The notes below the pieces were generated by a model. It was not told the DNA's origin. It did not search any database and worked only from the letters and a program-made list of their open reading frames with translations. From Egicoccus halophilus (GTDB taxonomy: Bacteria > Actinomycetota > Nitriliruptoria > Nitriliruptorales > Nitriliruptoraceae), in the NCBI RefSeq assembly GCF_004300825.1, contig NZ_CP036250.1, forward strand, positions 3,421,001 to 3,485,000: a stretch of 64,000 nucleotides of DNA, written 5' to 3'. How positions within the stretch are numbered: position 1 is the stretch's first letter; every line of letters begins with the position of its first letter. The position numbers and the translations under genes were made by a program. Of this stretch, positions 50,626-59,195 are shown piece by piece.

Positions 50626-52098
50626 ATGGACGACGACCTCGACCGCTGTGCACGTGCCGTGCGGGCGCGCGACCCCCGCTTCGACGGCTGGTTCGTCACG
50701 GGCGTGCGCTCGACCGGCATCTACTGCCGTCCGAGCTGCCCGGCCGTGCCGCCGCACCCCGACCGCATGTGCTTCTTCCCCACCGCCGCGGCCGCCCAGC
50801 AGGCCGGGTTCCGGGCCTGCAAGCGATGCCGTCCCGACGCGACGCCGGGGTCGCCGGCGTGGGACCACCGCGCCGACGTGGTCGGTCGCGCCATGCGCCT
50901 GATCGCCGACGGGGTCGTCGACCGTGACGGCGTGGGCGGGCTCGCCGCCCGGCTCGGCTTCAGCGTCCGCCAGGTCCAACGCCACCTGCGCGCCGAGGTC
51001 GGTGCCGGCCCGCTCGCGCTCGCCCGGGCCCAACGGGCCCAGACCGCCCGCGTCCTGGTCGAGACCACCGACCTGCCGCTCACCGAGGTGGCGTTCGCGG
51101 CCGGGTTCGGCAGCGTGCGCGCCTTCAACGACGTGGTGCGTGCCGTGTTCGCCAGCTCGCCGGGCGAGCTGCGCCGGCGCGCCCACGCAGGCAGCACCTC
51201 GTCCGCACCGGGGGCGCTGGCGCTGCGGTTGCCGTTCCGGGCGCCGCTGCACCCGGACAACCTGTTCGGCCATCTGGCGGCGACCGCCGTGCCCGGGGTC
51301 GAGGAGTGGCGCGACGGCGCCTATCGGCGCACGCTACGGCTGCCCGGCGGCCCCGGCGTGGTGGCGCTGCGTCCCGCCGGTGACCACGTCGCCTGCGCGC
51401 TGCACCTGACCGAGCTGCGCGACCTGACGGCGGCGATCGCCCGCTGCCGCCGGCTGCTGGACCTCGACGCCGACCCGCAGGCCGTCGACGAGGTGTTGGC
51501 GACCGACCCGGCGTTGGCACCGTTGGTCCGTGCGGCGCCGGGCCGACGCGTGCCCCGCAGCGTCGACGCCGAGGAGCTCGCGGTGCGGGCGGTGCTCGGA
51601 CAGCAGGTGTCGACCGCCGCCGCGGCGACCCACGCGGCACGGCTCGCCGTCGCCGTCGGCGAGCCCGTCCACGACCCGGCCGGCGGGCTGACCCGCCTGT
51701 TCCCGACCCCGGCGGCACTGCGCGAGGTCGCCGACGAGGACCTGCGGCTGCCGGCGTCCCGGCGCGCCGCGCTGCGCGGCCTGGTCACGGCAGTGGCCGA
51801 GGGGCGTGTCGAGCTCGGGCCGGGTGCCGACCGTGCGGCGGCGCGCACCGCCCTGCTCGCCCTGCCCGGGATCGGGCCCTGGACGGTCGAGACGGTGGCG
51901 ATGCGGGGGCTCGGCGACCCCGACGCGTTCCTGCCGGGCGACCTCGGCGTCCGGGTCGCTGCGGAGCGGCTCGGGCTGCCCGCGAGCCCCGGTGGCCTGA
52001 CCCGGCACGCGGCCGCCTGGCGTCCGTGGCGCGCCTACGCCGTGCAGTACCTGTGGGCCACCGGGGACCATCCCGTCAACCGTCTGCCCGCGGCCTGA
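50626..52098 (+). CDS. alkA: Ada-type zinc/AraC HTH domain fused to AlkA DNA-3-methyladenine glycosylase
   Basis: 490 residues from ATG 50626. Residues 1-72 are the Ada methyl-phosphotriester zinc domain (Cys34, Cys38, Cys65, Cys68). An AraC-type HTH (LAARLGFSVRQVQRHLRAEV, EVAFAAGFGSVRAFNDVVR) covers about 95-185. AlkA_N and the HhH-GPD glycosylase domain cover about 200-490, with LLALPGIGPWTVETVAMRGL and the catalytic Asp in LPGDLGV. The protein can thus sense alkylation damage by self-methylation, activate transcription and excise alkylated bases. The methyltransferase gene follows 22 nt downstream. Confidence 0.95.
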   Translation: MDDDLDRCARAVRARDPRFDGWFVTGVRSTGIYCRPSCPAVPPHPDRMCFFPTAAAAQQAGFRACKRCRPDATPGSPAWDHRADVVGRAMRLIADGVVDRDGVGGLAARLGFSVRQVQRHLRAEVGAGPLALARAQRAQTARVLVETTDLPLTEVAFAAGFGSVRAFNDVVRAVFASSPGELRRRAHAGSTSSAPGALALRLPFRAPLHPDNLFGHLAATAVPGVEEWRDGAYRRTLRLPGGPGVVALRPAGDHVACALHLTELRDLTAAIARCRRLLDLDADPQAVDEVLATDPALAPLVRAAPGRRVPRSVDAEELAVRAVLGQQVSTAAAATHAARLAVAVGEPVHDPAGGLTRLFPTPAALREVADEDLRLPASRRAALRGLVTAVAEGRVELGPGADRAAARTALLALPGIGPWTVETVAMRGLGDPDAFLPGDLGVRVAAERLGLPASPGGLTRHAAAWRPWRAYAVQYLWATGDHPVNRLPAA

Positions 52099-52120
52099 GC
52101 CGCCACCGGAAAGGACCGTC

Positions 52121-52615
52121 ATGCGACACGGCGTCCTCGACACCCCGATCGGTCCGGTCACCCTCGTCGTCGACGACGACGGTGCGCTGACCGGCTGCTA
52201 CCTCGACGCCCAGCGGCACCTCCCCGCGTCGGACGGCTTCGGTCCGCGCGACGACACCGCGGTCGCCGGGGCGGCGCGACAGCTGACCGAGTACTTCGCC
52301 GGCGAGCGGCGCACGTTCGACCTGCCGCTCGCCCTCGCGACCGGAACGCCGTTCCAGCAGCGGGTCTGGCAGGCGCTCGGCGAGATCCCGTACGGCGAGA
52401 CGATCAGCTACGGCGAGCTCGCCGCACGCATCGGCCAGCCGACCGCGTCGCGGGCGGTCGGACTGGCCAACGGCCGCAACCCGATCAGCATCGTCGTGCC
52501 CTGCCACCGCGTGGTCGGCGCCAACGGCACGCTGACCGGCTACGGCGGCGGCCTCACGCGCAAGCAGGCGCTGCTGGACCTCGAACGCGGTCACGCCCAG
52601 TTGTCGCTGGTCTGA
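52121..52615 (+). CDS. ogt: Methylated-DNA-protein cysteine methyltransferase
   Basis: 164 residues from ATG 52121 (GGAAAGGA upstream). The acceptor Cys128 lies in IVVPCHRVV, preceded by the HTH region GEIPYGETISYGELAARIG and ASRAVGLANGRNP. It removes O6-methyl (and O4-methyl) groups from DNA by suicidal transfer. Together with the upstream Ada/AlkA fusion it reconstitutes an adaptive response with the Ada methyltransferase half as a separate protein. Confidence 0.96.
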   Translation: MRHGVLDTPIGPVTLVVDDDGALTGCYLDAQRHLPASDGFGPRDDTAVAGAARQLTEYFAGERRTFDLPLALATGTPFQQRVWQALGEIPYGETISYGELAARIGQPTASRAVGLANGRNPISIVVPCHRVVGANGTLTGYGGGLTRKQALLDLERGHAQLSLV

Positions 52616-52967
52616 CCGACAGCTCGCCACGCGCCGGTCCCCCGCCCGGTCCACGGGGCGACCCCGGAGGCGTCGGACACACCCACCGCGCCGGCCGTAC
52701 GCGGTCGGCGCCGAACCAGCCGCCGCCGCGCGGGTCGCGCCGGGTGCTCGCGCGGCGCGCGCCGGCGGATCCGCGTCCGCGCAGGACGACACCGGCCGAC
52801 GCCGCGCGGAGGCCCGGGAGCGAGTGTTCCGCACGACTCCGGCAAAAGCAATGCATTTCGCTTGACATGAGGGTCTGTTTCGCATTGTTTCTCCGGTGAG
52901 GGCCGCCGAGGTCCTCGCGGGCGTCGGGAGATCGCCCGCACGAGTTCTCGGGAGAGGGAGCGACCCC
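52616..52967 (+). promoter_or_regulatory. Gene-free region with promoter of the DUF6351 gene
   Basis: The first 230 nt show nothing but GC-rich sequence. From 52843 an AT-richer island begins. AAGC (52846-52849) and GCTT (52860-52863) form an inverted repeat running into TTGACA (52862-52867), with a -10-like TTGTTT 17 nt on (52885-52890). GCTTGACA followed by CATTG 15-16 nt later is also found before the TRAP operon at 63312-63356. The ribosome site GGAGAGGGAG precedes ATG 52968. Confidence 0.5.
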
Positions 52968-55121
52968 ATGCACGTCACCACCGCACGGCTCCGCCGTGCG
53001 CTCGTCACGAGCGTCACGCTCGTGCTGGCCGCGGCCGCACCGATGGCCGCGGCCGCACCGAACACCCCCGTCGGCACCCCACCGGGGCTGAACCAACCCG
53101 ACAAGCAGTTCCAGGTCGAGGTGGCCGGCGGGCGCGCCGACTCGGTCAGCGGCGGCGACGCCCTGGTCCGGATCGAGGTCCCCCGCAACGTGCCGGTCCA
53201 CCAGGTGCGCGTCACGGTCGACGGCCGCGACGTCCGCGACGCCTTCCGTCCGGTCGAGGACGGACGCACACTGCTCGGCCTCGTCGACGGCCTGACCCTC
53301 GGGGAGAACGAGCTCGAGGTGCGCGCCAACGGCCAGGGCCGCGGTCGCCCGTCGGCGACGTTGACCCTGGTCAACCACCCCGCCGAGGGCCCGGTGTTCT
53401 CCGGTCCGCACATCCCGCTGTACTGCACCGCATCCGGCAACCCGTGGAACCTCGGTCCCGTCGACGAGAACTGCCACGTCGAGGAGGCCCAGGTCACCTA
53501 CCGGTACCGCACGACCAACAACACCTTCGCGAACCTGCCCGCCGACGGCAGCCTTCCGAGCAACCTCGCGACGACCACGACGTCCGACGGCGAGACCGTG
53601 CCCTACATCGTCCGCGTCGAACGCGGCACGATCAACCGGGCCGTCTACGAGGTCGCCCTGCTGCACGAGCCCGGTACCCCGGTGCCCGACCCCTGGACCG
53701 CCACGCCCGGCTGGAACGAGCGGCTGGTCTACACCTTCGGCGGCGCCTGCGGCATCGGTCACACCCAGGCGACCAACACCGGCGGCGTGGAGAACGACCT
53801 GCTGCTGCGTCAGGGGTACGCGGTCGCCAGCGCGACGTTCAACGTGTTCGCGAACAACTGCAACGACGTGACGTCTGCCGAGACGGCCATGATGGTCAAG
53901 GAGCACGTCACCGAGACCTACGGCGTGCCCCGCTTCACGATGGGCTGGGGTGGTTCCGCCGGCACGATGCAGCAACTGCTGATCGCCAACGCCTACCCCG
54001 GCATCCTCGACGGCGTCATCGGGGAGATCGGCTACCCCGACGAGCGCTCGACCACGGTCAGTGGCCACGAGTGCCGGTTCATCTCCCAGGCGGCCGGCGC
54101 CGCCGGGTTGTCCACGGCGCAGCGCACCGCCGTCACCGGCTTCGCCACCTCCGGGACGTGCTTCGGGTACCAGTTCTTCGACGGCGTCGACTGGCCCGCG
54201 TCCTGCCCCGGACACATCCCGCCCGCCGACCGCTACCACCCGACCGACAACCCCGACGGCATCCGCTGCGCGATCGCCGACTTCGTGTCGAACGTCTACG
54301 GCGTCGACCCGGCGACCGGCTTCGGCCGACCGATCGTCCCGGACACCGTCGGTGTCCAGTACGGCCTGCGGACGCTCGAGGACGGCACGATCACCCCGGA
54401 GCAGTTCGTCACGCTCAACGAGGGCATCGGCGGTCTGGACGTCGAGGGCAACCGCACCGCCCACCGCACCTCGGCCGACGTCGACGCCCTCGAGATCGCC
54501 TACGCCACCGGTCGGGTGAATCAGTTCGACGGTGGGTTGCAGTGGACGCCGATCATCGAGTTCCGGGGGTACACTGACCTCCAGGGCGACTTCCACGACC
54601 GGTTCCGGTCCTGGACGATGCGTGAGCGTCTCGTCGCCGCCAACGGTCACGCCGACAACCACGTGAGCGTGACGACCGCGAGCGGTGCTCGGGCCAGCGA
54701 GGCACGGGAGGCGGCGTTGGCCGCGATGGACGCCTGGTTGACGGCCAGGACCGCACTCGAGCAGACCCGCCCGACACTCGACGCGGTGGAGCTCACGCGG
54801 CAGTCGCGGCCCGACGGGCTCGTCGACCACTGCGTCGCGGCGGACGGCACGCGGATCGACGAACCGATCACGCTCGACCCGTCCGCGGCCTGCAACCAGC
54901 TGTTCCCCTACCACCGCAACCCGCGGGTCGTCGCCGGTGGGCCGACCGCGTCGGACGTGCTGAAGTGCCAGCTCCAGCCGCTCGACCGGGCGTCCTACGG
55001 CGTCGAGTTCACCGACGAGCAGTGGGCCCGTCTGCAGGCCGTCTTCCCCGACGGCGTCTGTGACTGGTCACAGCCTGGCGTCGGGCAGGTGCCGCTGCAA
55101 GGCACCTGGCTGCGCTTCTGA
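52968..55121 (+). CDS. Secreted DUF6351 family protein (predicted alpha/beta hydrolase)
   Basis: 717 residues from ATG 52968. The signal peptide covers about 1-30 (RRALVTSVTLVLAAAAPMAA). The mature protein has an N-terminal beta domain (about 50-135, with VRVTVDGRDVRDAFRPVEDG). A hydrolase-like core follows, in which MGWGGSAGTMQQLLIANAYP (Ser about 329) looks like a nucleophile elbow. Many Cys residues suggest disulfides outside the cell. DUF6351 proteins are often seen near polyester or lipid degradation genes, but no activity is established. Its placement beside a PaaX regulator, an acyl-CoA ligase and a TRAP importer suggests extracellular release of an acid that is then imported. Confidence 0.85.
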   Translation: MHVTTARLRRALVTSVTLVLAAAAPMAAAAPNTPVGTPPGLNQPDKQFQVEVAGGRADSVSGGDALVRIEVPRNVPVHQVRVTVDGRDVRDAFRPVEDGRTLLGLVDGLTLGENELEVRANGQGRGRPSATLTLVNHPAEGPVFSGPHIPLYCTASGNPWNLGPVDENCHVEEAQVTYRYRTTNNTFANLPADGSLPSNLATTTTSDGETVPYIVRVERGTINRAVYEVALLHEPGTPVPDPWTATPGWNERLVYTFGGACGIGHTQATNTGGVENDLLLRQGYAVASATFNVFANNCNDVTSAETAMMVKEHVTETYGVPRFTMGWGGSAGTMQQLLIANAYPGILDGVIGEIGYPDERSTTVSGHECRFISQAAGAAGLSTAQRTAVTGFATSGTCFGYQFFDGVDWPASCPGHIPPADRYHPTDNPDGIRCAIADFVSNVYGVDPATGFGRPIVPDTVGVQYGLRTLEDGTITPEQFVTLNEGIGGLDVEGNRTAHRTSADVDALEIAYATGRVNQFDGGLQWTPIIEFRGYTDLQGDFHDRFRSWTMRERLVAANGHADNHVSVTTASGARASEAREAALAAMDAWLTARTALEQTRPTLDAVELTRQSRPDGLVDHCVAADGTRIDEPITLDPSAACNQLFPYHRNPRVVAGGPTASDVLKCQLQPLDRASYGVEFTDEQWARLQAVFPDGVCDWSQPGVGQVPLQGTWLRF

Positions 55122-55130
55122 TCGGAGCCG

Positions 55131-55170
55131 CGCGGGTGGCCAGGGCCCGACCGGGTCCTGGCCACCCGCG
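55131..55170 (+). terminator. Terminator after the DUF6351 gene
   Basis: CGCGGGTGGCCAGG (55131-55144) pairs perfectly with CCTGGCCACCCGCG (55157-55170) over a 12-nt loop, 9 nt past the stop codon. It isolates the secreted-protein gene from the regulator downstream. Confidence 0.85.
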
Positions 55171-55247
55171 CGCGTAGACTTCACGGGGCGGTCTCGGCCG
55201 ACGGCGTACCGCGCCGGCGGCCCGGGACCCTTCGACTGCACGGGGAA

Positions 55248-56147
55248 GTGTCCATGACCGACGTGTTCGAGGCCGTCGAGGTCGGCGAGTTCCTGACCTC
55301 GCCGGCTCCGAGCCTGCAGCCGCGTGCGCTCGGACGCGCCCGCTCGCAGCGGCTGCTCGTGACCCTGCTGGGCGACTACTGGCGGCGGGGACGTGCACCG
55401 CTCCCCTCGGCTGGCCTGGTCCGCGTGCTCGAGGCCTTCGACATCGCCCCGGCGAACGCTCGTGCGACGCTCAGCCGGCTCACGCAGCGTGGGCTGCTCG
55501 AGCGCACCAAGGAGGGCCGGCGGACCAGCTATGCCCCCACCGAGCGCAGCCTGCAGCTGCTCGAGCGCGGCGCAGAGCGCATCTTCGCGATCGAACAGCA
55601 GCCACCCTGGGACGGCACCTGGACCCTGGTCGCGTTCTCGCTGCCGCTGGACGACGGCGACCTGCGCCGGCTGTTGCGGGCCCGCCTGCGGTGGCTGACC
55701 TTCTGGCCGATCTACGACGCCACCTGGGTGACGCCGCACGATCGGGTCCAGGCGGTCCGCGACCAGCTCGCGGAACTCGACATCTCGGACGCGCTCGTGC
55801 TGCGCAGCCGGGAGGTCGAGCTGTTCGAGGACGGACGCGCCCGACTGCAGGCCGCCTGGCAACTCGACGACCTGGCGATCGCCTACCAGGGCTACCTGCA
55901 GCGGTACCAGCCGCTGCACGAACGGGCGCGGCGAGGCGGCGTGTCGCCCGCCGAGGCCCTGGTGCAGCGGACCGAGCTGGTGGACGACTGGCGTCGACTC
56001 GTCCGGGACGACCCGGACCTGCCGGCGACGTTCCTGCCGGACGGGTTCCCGCGCGGAGTCGCCCGCCAGGTGTTCCTGACCACCTACGCCGCGCTCGCCG
56101 GTCCCGCGGCCGAGCAGTTCGAACGCCTCGCCCGCGGTGACGGCTGA
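55248..56147 (+). CDS. PaaX family transcriptional regulator
   Basis: 299 residues from GTG 55248; the in-frame ATG at 55254 is an alternative. The N-terminal winged helix (RLLVTLLGDYWRRGRAPLPS, RATLSRLTQRGLLERTKEGR) is followed by the PaaX central domain (GTWTLVAFSLPLDDGDLRR, LRWLTFWPIYDATWVTPHD). The C-terminal domain has WQLDDLAIAYQGYLQRYQPL and FLPDGFPRGVARQVF. PaaX represses phenylacetate catabolism and is released by phenylacetyl-CoA. Relatives in actinobacteria control other acyl-CoA pathways. It faces the acyl-CoA ligase gene tail-to-tail and probably governs this catabolic cluster. Confidence 0.9.
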   Translation: MSMTDVFEAVEVGEFLTSPAPSLQPRALGRARSQRLLVTLLGDYWRRGRAPLPSAGLVRVLEAFDIAPANARATLSRLTQRGLLERTKEGRRTSYAPTERSLQLLERGAERIFAIEQQPPWDGTWTLVAFSLPLDDGDLRRLLRARLRWLTFWPIYDATWVTPHDRVQAVRDQLAELDISDALVLRSREVELFEDGRARLQAAWQLDDLAIAYQGYLQRYQPLHERARRGGVSPAEALVQRTELVDDWRRLVRDDPDLPATFLPDGFPRGVARQVFLTTYAALAGPAAEQFERLARGDG

Positions 56148-56181
56148 GCCGACGCGCTCGACGACTCCCTGTTCGCCGGCG

Positions 56182-57720
56182 TCAGCCGTCGCTCGTGCGC
56201 AGGGCCTTCTTGAGCAGCTTGCCACTCGCATTGCGCGGCAGCGACGGGACGACCTCGACCGACCGTGGTCGCTTGTAGCGGGCCAGCCGGCCGTCGAGGA
56301 AGCGCTCCGCCTCGTCGAGGTCGAAGCTCGCGCCGTCACGCAGGACGACGTAGGCCCGCCCCACCTCACCCCAGCGCTCGTCGGGGACGCCGACGACGGC
56401 CACCTCGGCGATGGCCGGATGCTCGTACAGCGCGTTCTCCACCTCAGCGGGATAGACGTTCTCGCCCCCGGAGATGAACATGTCCTTCATGCGGTCGACG
56501 ATCGCGAGATGTCCCTCGTCGTCGCGGACCGCGGCGTCACCCGACCGGAACCATCCCTGCTCGTCGAGCACGGCCGCCGTCGCGTCGGGCTTGTTCCAGT
56601 AGCCCCGCATGACGTTCGGGCCCTGCACCACCACCTCGCCGGCGACACCGGGGGCCGCGGAGCGACCGTCGGTGTCGACCACGTCCACGTCGACGAAGAA
56701 GCAGGGCGCACCGGCGGAGCCGACCTTGCGCAGGCTGTCCTTGGCCCGCAGGAAGAGCACGCCCGGGGACGCCTCGGTCATGCCGTAGCCCTGCATGAAC
56801 GTCAGGCCACGCGCCTGGTAGGTCCGGATGAGCTCCTCGGGCACGGGGGCCCCGCCCGCCTCGACGGCGCGGACCGACGAGAGGTCGGCCTCGGCCCACC
56901 CCGGCGCGGCGGTGAGCGCCTGGAACATCGCCGGTACCCCGAACATCCAGGTCACCCGGTGTCGCGCGATCAGTTCGAGCGTCTCGGCCGGGTCGAACGC
57001 CCCGACGAGCACGCTGGTGCCGCCCTTGACGAACGTCGGCAGGAAGGTCTGGTTGAGGGCCGCGGTGTGGAACAGCGGCGCGCTCACCAACGTCACCTCC
57101 TCGGTGGAGACGTCGACGTCGATGAGGACGTTGAAGGTGTTCCAGGCCAGGTTGCCGTGGGTGATCATCACGCCCTTGGGCTCCCCGGTCGTCCCGGACG
57201 TGTACATCACCATGGCAAGGTCGTCGAGCTCCACCGGTTCGTCGACCGGGGTCGACGCCCCGCCGGCAACGAACGACGCGTAGTCCGTGGCCGCGACCGG
57301 TGCAGCGGGGACGTCGCCGTCCGCGTGCGCCACGACGACATGGTGCCCGACCGGAGCGAGGGTCAGCGTCGCCTCGATGGCCGTGGCGAGCCGCTGGTCG
57401 CTGACGAGCGTGTGCACGCCGGCGTCACGGACCATGTAGGCCAGTTCCGCCGCCGCCAGGCGCGTGTTGAGCGGCACGAACACGGCCCCGAGCGCGGCGG
57501 TGGCGAACAGCGTCTCCACGAAGGCCGGATGGTTCGGTCCGAGATAGGCGACGCGGTCACCTCGCCCGACGCCGGTCGACGCCAGGGCGTTGGCGAGCCG
57601 GCGCACCCGCCGTTCGAGGTCGCCGTAGGTCAGTCGTTCCTCACCGTGAACGACGGCCAGATCCGCCGCGCCGATGCGGGCGCGCCGCCGCGGCCACGAG
57701 CCCAGTCCCTGGTCCTGCAT
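56182..57720 (-). CDS. Acyl-CoA synthetase (AMP-forming, long-chain/aromatic acid type)
   Basis: 512 residues from ATG 57720 with AGGAGG upstream. The P-loop-like A3 motif is MYTSGTTGEPKGVMITHGN, followed by QGYGMTEASP, GWFRSGDAAVRDDEGHLAIV, DRMKDMFISGGENVYPAEVE and the final PRNASGKLLKKALR with the acyl-adenylation Lys. It activates a carboxylic acid to its CoA thioester via an acyl-AMP. The amidohydrolase, hydratase, dehydrogenase and TRAP importer on the same strand suggest it activates the imported acid. The chain type is undetermined. Confidence 0.94.
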   Translation of the reverse strand: MQDQGLGSWPRRRARIGAADLAVVHGEERLTYGDLERRVRRLANALASTGVGRGDRVAYLGPNHPAFVETLFATAALGAVFVPLNTRLAAAELAYMVRDAGVHTLVSDQRLATAIEATLTLAPVGHHVVVAHADGDVPAAPVAATDYASFVAGGASTPVDEPVELDDLAMVMYTSGTTGEPKGVMITHGNLAWNTFNVLIDVDVSTEEVTLVSAPLFHTAALNQTFLPTFVKGGTSVLVGAFDPAETLELIARHRVTWMFGVPAMFQALTAAPGWAEADLSSVRAVEAGGAPVPEELIRTYQARGLTFMQGYGMTEASPGVLFLRAKDSLRKVGSAGAPCFFVDVDVVDTDGRSAAPGVAGEVVVQGPNVMRGYWNKPDATAAVLDEQGWFRSGDAAVRDDEGHLAIVDRMKDMFISGGENVYPAEVENALYEHPAIAEVAVVGVPDERWGEVGRAYVVLRDGASFDLDEAERFLDGRLARYKRPRSVEVVPSLPRNASGKLLKKALRTSDG

Positions 57721-57774
57721 GCACGTCCTCCTGCCGGCCGACCGGCGATCCGCGTCGTGGGGTGTCCTCGTGGG

Positions 57775-58647
57775 TCACGCGAGTCCGAGCGCCCGGATCG
57801 CGTTCTCCTTGAGGATCAACGGCCGGACCTCGTCCTTGAGATCCAACTGTTCGAAGTCACGCAGCCATCGGTCGGGGGTGATGACCGGATAGTCCGAGCC
57901 GAACAGCACCTTGTGTCGGAGCAGGGAGTTCGCCTGGCGGACCAGCTGCGGTGGGAAGTACTTCGGCGACCAGCCCGACAGGTCGATGTAGACGTTGGGC
58001 TTGTGCGCCGCCACGGCGAGTGCCTCGTCCTGCCACGGAACCGACGGGTGTGCACAGATGATCGTCAGGTCCGGGAAGTCGACGGCGACGTCGTCGAGCT
58101 CCATGGGGTTGGAGTACTTCAGCCGGATACCCCCACCGCCGGGCAGGCCCGAGCCGATCCCCGTCTGTCCGGAGTGGAACAGCGCGGGGACGCCGAGCTC
58201 CTCGATCGCTTCGTAGAGCGGGTAGGCCATCCGGTCGCTGGGCCAGAACGCCTGCAGCGACGGATGGAACTTGAAGCCACGGACGCCGTGGTCCTCGACG
58301 AGCCGCCGCGCCTCGTCCACCGCCGCGCGCCCGCGGTGCGGGTCCAGGCTGGCGAAGGGGATCAGGACGTCGGCGTGGCGCGCGCAGGCCTCCGCCACCT
58401 CGTCGTTGGCGATGGGTGGATGGCCGGTGGCCGCCTGCGCGTCGACGGTGAACACCACGGCGGCGATCCGACGTTCCCGGTAGTACGCCGCGAGCTCGTC
58501 GACCGTCGGCTGCGGCGTGTCGGCCTTGAAGTAGGCCGCCTTGCCCGCCTCCAGTTCCGGACTGAGCGAGGGATGGCCGTCGTCGGAGACCTCGGCGTGC
58601 GTGTGCACGTCGATGGCCACCAGGGCGTCGAGGTCCAGCGTGGTCAC
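57775..58647 (-). CDS. Amidohydrolase family protein (ACMSD/decarboxylase-like)
   Basis: 290 residues from GTG 58647 with GGAG 6 nt upstream. TIM-barrel metal motifs: AIDVHTHAEV (HxH), RGFKFHPSLQAFWPSD, PALFHSGQTGIGSG, IICAHPSVPWQDEAL and VLFGSDYPVITPDRWL. This is the amidohydrolase_2 family, which contains non-oxidative decarboxylases and lactone or amide hydrolases. Its position between the acyl-CoA ligase and the MaoC hydratase suggests a catabolic decarboxylation or hydrolysis of a pathway intermediate. Confidence 0.9.
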   Translation of the reverse strand: MTTLDLDALVAIDVHTHAEVSDDGHPSLSPELEAGKAAYFKADTPQPTVDELAAYYRERRIAAVVFTVDAQAATGHPPIANDEVAEACARHADVLIPFASLDPHRGRAAVDEARRLVEDHGVRGFKFHPSLQAFWPSDRMAYPLYEAIEELGVPALFHSGQTGIGSGLPGGGGIRLKYSNPMELDDVAVDFPDLTIICAHPSVPWQDEALAVAAHKPNVYIDLSGWSPKYFPPQLVRQANSLLRHKVLFGSDYPVITPDRWLRDFEQLDLKDEVRPLILKENAIRALGLA

Positions 58648-58666
58648 GTCGGCTCCGAAGGGTCGG

Positions 58667-59128
58667 TCAGGCGAATCGGCGTTCGAGGAAGCGCGCCACG
58701 CAGGCCGGCTTCTCGCTGCCGTCGACCTCGATGGTGATCTGGTAGGCGACCTGCACGCCGGCGCCGGCCTCGCTGACCTCGTCGAGCACGACGACGCCAC
58801 GCACCTTGGCCCCGACCGGTACCGGTGCCGGGAAGCGCACCTTGTCCAGTCCGTAGTTGACCACCATGGAGAATCCCTGGACGTCGACGACGCTCGTCAG
58901 CACCCGCGGGATCAACCCCAGGGTCAGGAACCCGTGCGCGATGGTGCCACCGAAGGGGCCGTCGGCCGCGCGCTCCACGTCGACGTGGATCCACTGGTGG
59001 TCGCCGGTGGCGTCGGCGAACTGGTCGACCTGTTCCTGGCTGATCTCGATCCAGTCGGTCGCGCCGACCTGCTGCCCGACCAGGGCCTCGAGCCCCTCAC
59101 GTCCTTCGACGATCCGTGTCTCGGCCAT
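58667..59128 (-). CDS. MaoC family (R)-specific enoyl-CoA hydratase
   Basis: 153 residues from ATG 59128 with AGGAA upstream. The hydratase-2 motif is FADATGDHQWIHVDVERA, followed by GTIAHGFLTLGLIP; Asp and His in the first segment are the catalytic pair. It hydrates trans-2-enoyl-CoA to (R)-3-hydroxyacyl-CoA. The next gene encodes a dehydrogenase similar to the (R)-hydroxyacyl-CoA dehydrogenase part of multifunctional enzyme 2, so the two together give an (R)-type beta-oxidation step. Confidence 0.93.
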   Translation of the reverse strand: MAETRIVEGREGLEALVGQQVGATDWIEISQEQVDQFADATGDHQWIHVDVERAADGPFGGTIAHGFLTLGLIPRVLTSVVDVQGFSMVVNYGLDKVRFPAPVPVGAKVRGVVVLDEVSEAGAGVQVAYQITIEVDGSEKPACVARFLERRFA

Positions 59129-59195
59129 CGTTCGTTCCTCTCGTGTCGTTCGGCCCGGCGCGCGCCGGAGCCGTGTCGTTGATGTCTCGTGGTCG

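Noticed and set aside
52616-52842. Hidden small gene after ogt
   Set aside because: No frame shows a start with ribosome site and coding-like third-position pattern; the sequence is simple GC-rich spacer.
56137-58737. 866-codon open frame on the plus strand
   Set aside because: Antisense to the acyl-CoA ligase and amidohydrolase; only Gly/Arg/Val/Asp-rich sequence.
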